Shown here in pieces: positions 60,780-64,000 of a stretch of 64,000 bases of DNA. The stretch spans positions 1 to 64,000 of the forward strand of contig CASERZ010000010.1 in the NCBI GenBank assembly GCA_949290515.1. The letters run 5' to 3'. A program made the translations under genes and the position numbers. The first letter of the stretch is position 1. Each line of letters opens with the position of its first letter. The notes beneath the pieces are model-generated. The model searched no databases and was not told where the DNA came from. It was given only the letters and a program-made list of their open reading frames with translations. The DNA comes from an uncultured Christensenella sp. GTDB taxonomy: Bacteria; Bacillota; Clostridia; Christensenellales; UBA3700.

Positions 60780-61550
60780 TTATTTCTCCCAGTATTCGTA
60801 TCTGGGGTCTACTATTCTCGTTTTATCCCAAGGATTACCGTCGAGATGTCTTATCATCCAACAGCAGTACATAGGGTATCCCGGTGCGGTAACCTGTACG
60901 TGCGTCTTTCCGCCGGGGAAACAACCTACGCTGCCGTCCACAATCGTATGAGGTTCCATCTCGCCTATAAAGCACGCGCCGAAAGCCTCGGGCGTGGGCA
61001 TTTTGTAATAATACACCTCGGGTTGAGGATGCGAATGAGGAAGATAACTCCACCATCTGCCCTGCCTTGCAAGCACCTCGCCTACTACGAGGTTGGAATA
61101 GGGCGCGTTGGAATAATCGAATATCGTATTGACGTCTCTGACTGCGGTATTCTCCCACAATCCCTCGCAGGACACGCTGCGAATAACGTCCTTTTTATCA
61201 TAGAATTTTGCAGGGAAAACTCTGTCGTTGGTCGTAGCGAGATAGATTATTTCGCTGTCCTTGAAAGCCTTAACCGTCAGCGTGTTTCCCTTGCATACGT
61301 GCATACATACAGGCAAATCGTCGAATACTCCGCTTCTCTCTCCATTGCCGATAAGGTCGCCGCAACTCATTTCCACGCCGCCCTCGGTAAGAAGTACGCA
61401 CATTTCCTTGTCCTTTTCGCTGTAGCTTACGCTTTTGCCCGCCGCAATCTTTACGACGAGAATATCCATAAGCATATCTTTGTTTTTGCCGTCCATTTTG
61501 GTCAGGGTTTTGACGCCCTGCTTGTTGAATTTGGGATAATTGAATGCCAT
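60780..61550 (-). CDS. iolB: 5-deoxy-glucuronate isomerase IolB
   Basis: Cupin-fold isomerase making 2-deoxy-5-keto-gluconate. The cupin metal ligands lie in WWSYLPHSHPQPEVYYYK (HxH..E) and a later GGKTHVQVTAPGYPMYCCW. 256 residues is typical. AGGAGG precedes the ATG; a short GC-rich hairpin lies in the 83-base gap before it. Confidence 0.94.
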   Translation of the reverse strand: MAFNYPKFNKQGVKTLTKMDGKNKDMLMDILVVKIAAGKSVSYSEKDKEMCVLLTEGGVEMSCGDLIGNGERSGVFDDLPVCMHVCKGNTLTVKAFKDSEIIYLATTNDRVFPAKFYDKKDVIRSVSCEGLWENTAVRDVNTIFDYSNAPYSNLVVGEVLARQGRWWSYLPHSHPQPEVYYYKMPTPEAFGACFIGEMEPHTIVDGSVGCFPGGKTHVQVTAPGYPMYCCWMIRHLDGNPWDKTRIVDPRYEYWEK

Positions 61551-61633
61551 ATATCCGCCTCCTGACTCCGCGCCGCCGCGCGGATAATTCCGTATTAATT
61601 TAATGCAAAGAGTATTTATCTACGCTTACTTGC

Positions 61634-62650
61634 TCAGCCTCTTGCAATCATATCGCCGAATTGTCTTTTCTCGTCAGCGATAAACTTTTCGAGTTCTTCC
61701 ACCGTAGGCATAAACTCCGAGCAGCCGTGCGCCGATACGAGCATAGACGCCGAAGCAGAGCCGAGTTCGAGAGAGTCCATAATCTCCTTGCCGTCAAACA
61801 ATCCGTAGAGGAATGCCGAGCCGTAACCGTCTCCGCCGCCGAACGACTTGAACGCCGTAACGGGGAAAGGCTTGATATTGTATTTCTGTCCGTCGAAGGT
61901 ATGTGCGGTGCTGCCCTTCTTGCCGTGCTTGATAATGACGATTTTCGCACGCTTGGAAAACCAGTATTTTGCAGTCTGTTCGTCGTTCATCTGAGGCGCG
62001 AAAATAGCCTGCGTAAGGTCGTATTCTTCTCTCGAACCCATAATAATATCCGCGTGCTCGGCAACCGCAGTATAATATACCGCGATTTCGTCTTTGCTCT
62101 TCCAATTATAAGGTCTGTAGTCTATATCGAAAATTATTCTCGTATTATTCTTTTCGGCAAGCTGCATAGCCTTGAGACAAGCCTCTCTCGAGGGACTTTG
62201 AGCAAGTGCTGTACCGGATATCAAAAGTGCCTTTGCGCTTGCCACGTACTCTTCGTCCACGTCGTCGGGACTGAGCATAAGGTCAGCTATACCGTCGCGG
62301 TACATCAATATACTGCTCTCCGTGGGAGAAAGAATCTCCGTAAAAGTCAAACCGAGTTTTTCACCGTTTTTCGCTCTCGTGACGTGAGATAAGTCGATAC
62401 CCTCGTCGGCAAAGAATTTGGTAACGTAATCGCCGAACTGGTCGTCAGATACCTTGCCGATAAAACCGACTTTCTTGCCGAGTCTGGCAAGACCTACCGC
62501 AACGTTAGCGGGCGAACCGCCGAGATACTTACGGTATTCCTTACTCTCGGACAAAGGCTTGAAGTAATCGAGAGGATTGAAGTCAATGGCAATTCTGCCA
62601 ACGGCTATCAAATCGAGTTTTCTGTTGTTTTCAAAGGTAACGTATTGCAT
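61634..62650 (-). CDS. iolC: 5-dehydro-2-deoxygluconokinase IolC
   Basis: PfkB-family sugar kinase. GGSPANVAVGLARLGKKVGFIG and the C-terminal anion-hole/base motif FGGGDGYGSAFLYGL (catalytic Asp) identify it; 338 residues. It phosphorylates 2-deoxy-5-keto-gluconate for the aldolase encoded upstream. Confidence 0.93.
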   Translation of the reverse strand: MQYVTFENNRKLDLIAVGRIAIDFNPLDYFKPLSESKEYRKYLGGSPANVAVGLARLGKKVGFIGKVSDDQFGDYVTKFFADEGIDLSHVTRAKNGEKLGLTFTEILSPTESSILMYRDGIADLMLSPDDVDEEYVASAKALLISGTALAQSPSREACLKAMQLAEKNNTRIIFDIDYRPYNWKSKDEIAVYYTAVAEHADIIMGSREEYDLTQAIFAPQMNDEQTAKYWFSKRAKIVIIKHGKKGSTAHTFDGQKYNIKPFPVTAFKSFGGGDGYGSAFLYGLFDGKEIMDSLELGSASASMLVSAHGCSEFMPTVEELEKFIADEKRQFGDMIARG

Positions 62651-62862
62651 TTTTCACCTCAAATATTTTCCCTTATCGGGCTACAGTGTCTTATTTATTG
62701 ATTTATTTATCCGGGTTAAGTCCGCTCGGATGATATCTCCTGCCGACTTTAACACCGACATCTACGACTTTATGTTTATAAGGTATAACGTCGGCAAAAG
62801 TTTTTTTGCATTAGCTCTGCATTGATTTTTGCTGTTATACTATATATAAATTATATTAAATA
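62651..62862. other. Gap between iolJ and iolC
   Basis: Noncoding. A TATAGTATAAC-like sequence on the minus strand could be a second promoter for iolC onward, but no -35 partner is clear. A palindromic element occupies the right part. Confidence 0.4.
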
Positions 62863-62903
62863 TTATTTATACAATTTACATAAGGCTTAAATTGTATAAA
62901 TAA
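62863..62903. repeat. Palindromic element, copy 2
   Basis: Perfect 16-bp arms (62863-62878 and 62888-62903) around CATAAGGCT. It shares the core arms and 7 of 9 loop bases with the element at 21231-21269, while the flanks differ. Confidence 0.8.
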
Positions 62904-62948
62904 AGGCTTACCCTTACCCGCCCGCGTGTACGCACGAATATTGACTTT

Positions 62949-63779
62949 TTACGCGTTAGGCTCGCAGAGATTGATTATCCTTTCGGCAACTTCCTGTACG
63001 GCCTTGATTGCAAAAGGCAAATATGTCTTGGGGTCGTAAGTCGCAACCTTATCTGCAAGACCTTTTTTCAACCCCTCGGTAAACGCCTGTCTTAGGTGCG
63101 TAGCAAAATTAATCTTGTTGATGCCTGCGTCGATACACGCGCGTATAACCTCGTCGCTAAGTCCGCTCGCGCCGTGAAGCACAAGAGGAATATCTACTTC
63201 GTCGGCTATTTCCTTTATTCTGTCTACCGCAATGTAAGGCGTTCCTTTATATACGCCGTGCGCGGTGCCTACTCCTATCGCGAGGGAATCAACACCTGTA
63301 AGCTTTACAAATTCTACGGCTTCGGACACTTCGGTATATTTTATCTGCCCCTCGGTTTCTTCCTTGCCGCCTATCGTACCCAGCTCCGCCTCAACGCTTA
63401 CTCCGCTTTTGCGCGCAAGTTCTACGACTTGTTTTGTAAGGCTTACGTTTTTGTCAAAATCGAGCATAGAGCCGTCTATCATTACCGAAGTATAGCCTGC
63501 GTCTATGCAAGCTTTGACTGTTTCGATATCGCCGCCGTGGTCAAGATGTATGGACAAGTCAGCCCCGCCCTTGTAAAGCGCGCGCGTCAATGCGGCATAA
63601 GTAGGTATACCGCCGTACTTGAGAGTGCGAGGAATAGTCTGTATTATAAGCGGTTTTCCTGTGGAATTCAATGCGTTTAGCACGCCCAAAACGCTTTCGA
63701 GATTGTCGACGTTGAAAGCAGGTACGGCATATCCCTTGCGCTTTGCTGTAGAAAGCAATTGCTTATTGGTAACTATCAT
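62949..63779 (-). CDS. iolJ: Class II aldolase, IolJ type
   Basis: Zinc-dependent class II aldolase (FbaA/IolJ): LSIHLDHGGDIETVKACIDAG and SVMIDGSMLDFDKN carry the zinc and catalytic residues; GVGTAHGVYKGTP and VLHGASGLSDE complete the site. In this operon it most likely splits 6-phospho-5-dehydro-2-deoxy-gluconate to DHAP and malonate semialdehyde. A housekeeping fructose-bisphosphate aldolase is possible but less likely. First gene of the operon; GGGGGAAAG before the ATG. Confidence 0.88.
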   Translation of the reverse strand: MIVTNKQLLSTAKRKGYAVPAFNVDNLESVLGVLNALNSTGKPLIIQTIPRTLKYGGIPTYAALTRALYKGGADLSIHLDHGGDIETVKACIDAGYTSVMIDGSMLDFDKNVSLTKQVVELARKSGVSVEAELGTIGGKEETEGQIKYTEVSEAVEFVKLTGVDSLAIGVGTAHGVYKGTPYIAVDRIKEIADEVDIPLVLHGASGLSDEVIRACIDAGINKINFATHLRQAFTEGLKKGLADKVATYDPKTYLPFAIKAVQEVAERIINLCEPNA

Positions 63780-63820
63780 TTACTTTCCCCCGTGTACGTA
63801 ATAATCCAAAATACATATTC

Positions 63821-63849
63821 ATTATACTATTTGCCTTAGTCAAAGTCAA
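63821..63849 (-). promoter_or_regulatory. Consensus promoter of the iol operon
   Basis: Minus-strand TTGACT (63849-63844), 17-base spacer, perfect TATAAT (63826-63821), 42 bases before iolJ. A tandem second TTGACT overlaps the spacer. No clear catabolite-response element was found. Confidence 0.85.
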
Positions 63850-63973
63850 TATTAAATTCCATTTTTTTGCCCCGAAACGGATATAAAAATAATTTAGGGC
63901 TTAATTTTAAAAATATACCTTTTTTTGCTATATTTTGCCACTTTTTTGCCATAATAGTATGAAAAAATCAAAA

Positions 63974-63992
63974 AAGCAGCTTTACGCCGCTT
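63974..63992 (-). terminator. Terminator of a gene beyond the right edge
   Basis: 7-bp stem AAGCGGC / GCTGCTT (one G-T pair), loop GTAAA, then T6 on the minus strand. Its gene would lie right of the window and run leftward. Confidence 0.7.
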
Positions 63993-64000
63993 CCAAGAAC

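Noticed and set aside
1-64000. Search for tRNA genes, transposases and a csn2 or cas4 gene
   Set aside because: None could be recognised on either strand; absence of csn2 and cas4 supports type II-C.

Overview
The window looks like chromosome from a low-GC Gram-positive anaerobe of the Clostridia (Bacillota), probably an uncultured gut lineage. The grounds are strong AGGAGG-type ribosome binding sites, consensus sigma-A promoters, the pth-mfd-foldase block, a two-subunit class I fumarase, GPH sugar symporters, a GH42 galactosidase and myo-inositol catabolism. The exact lineage cannot be fixed from the sequence alone.

Layout. At 1-700 there is noncoding DNA with a strong leftward promoter whose gene lies outside the window. 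At 0.7-3.6 kb are two extended-SDR proteins, the first fused to a C-terminal zinc-finger-like module. At 3.7-12.8 kb (minus strand) come a membrane protein, a NUDIX hydrolase, a PrsA/SurA-like lipoprotein, mfd, pth and tadA. At 13-21 kb are an M14 carboxypeptidase preceded by a large imperfect palindrome, fumarase alpha/beta, a YycJ-like MBL hydrolase - CPBP protease - rlmH operon, a GPH symporter and a HAD hydrolase. At 21.4-24.7 kb a tetR - FAD oxidoreductase - ferredoxin reductase operon follows.

From 25.0 to 37.8 kb, one minus-strand type IV pilus locus runs pilC, pilM, pilN, pilO, a 1130-residue pilin-like protein, two minor prepilins, pilD, pilB and three prepilins. It has no retraction ATPase here and carries strong hairpins between some genes. 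Divergent from it is an unrecognised two-pass membrane protein. At 41-47.8 kb are a lipoprotein, a beta-galactosidase/symporter operon, and an acyltransferase with a zinc-ribbon membrane partner.

The 47.8-55.0 kb region is a complete minimal type II-C CRISPR system: tracrRNA - cas9 - cas1 - cas2 on the minus strand, and a 23-repeat array read towards them. Every complete repeat ends in a perfect extended -10 element, so each unit probably starts its own crRNA. The tracrRNA can be assigned from the sequence (promoter, anti-repeat, nexus hairpin, terminator). The far end of the array cuts into a phage-like reading frame, and an orphan repeat fragment lies 845 bp further out, so three small unrecognised genes sit between repeat-derived sequences.

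From 55.2 kb to the right edge lies a full myo-inositol catabolic operon (iolJ, C, B, D, E, A, G) behind a consensus promoter. A 15-16 bp palindrome with the same core occurs both next to this operon and 41 kb away.
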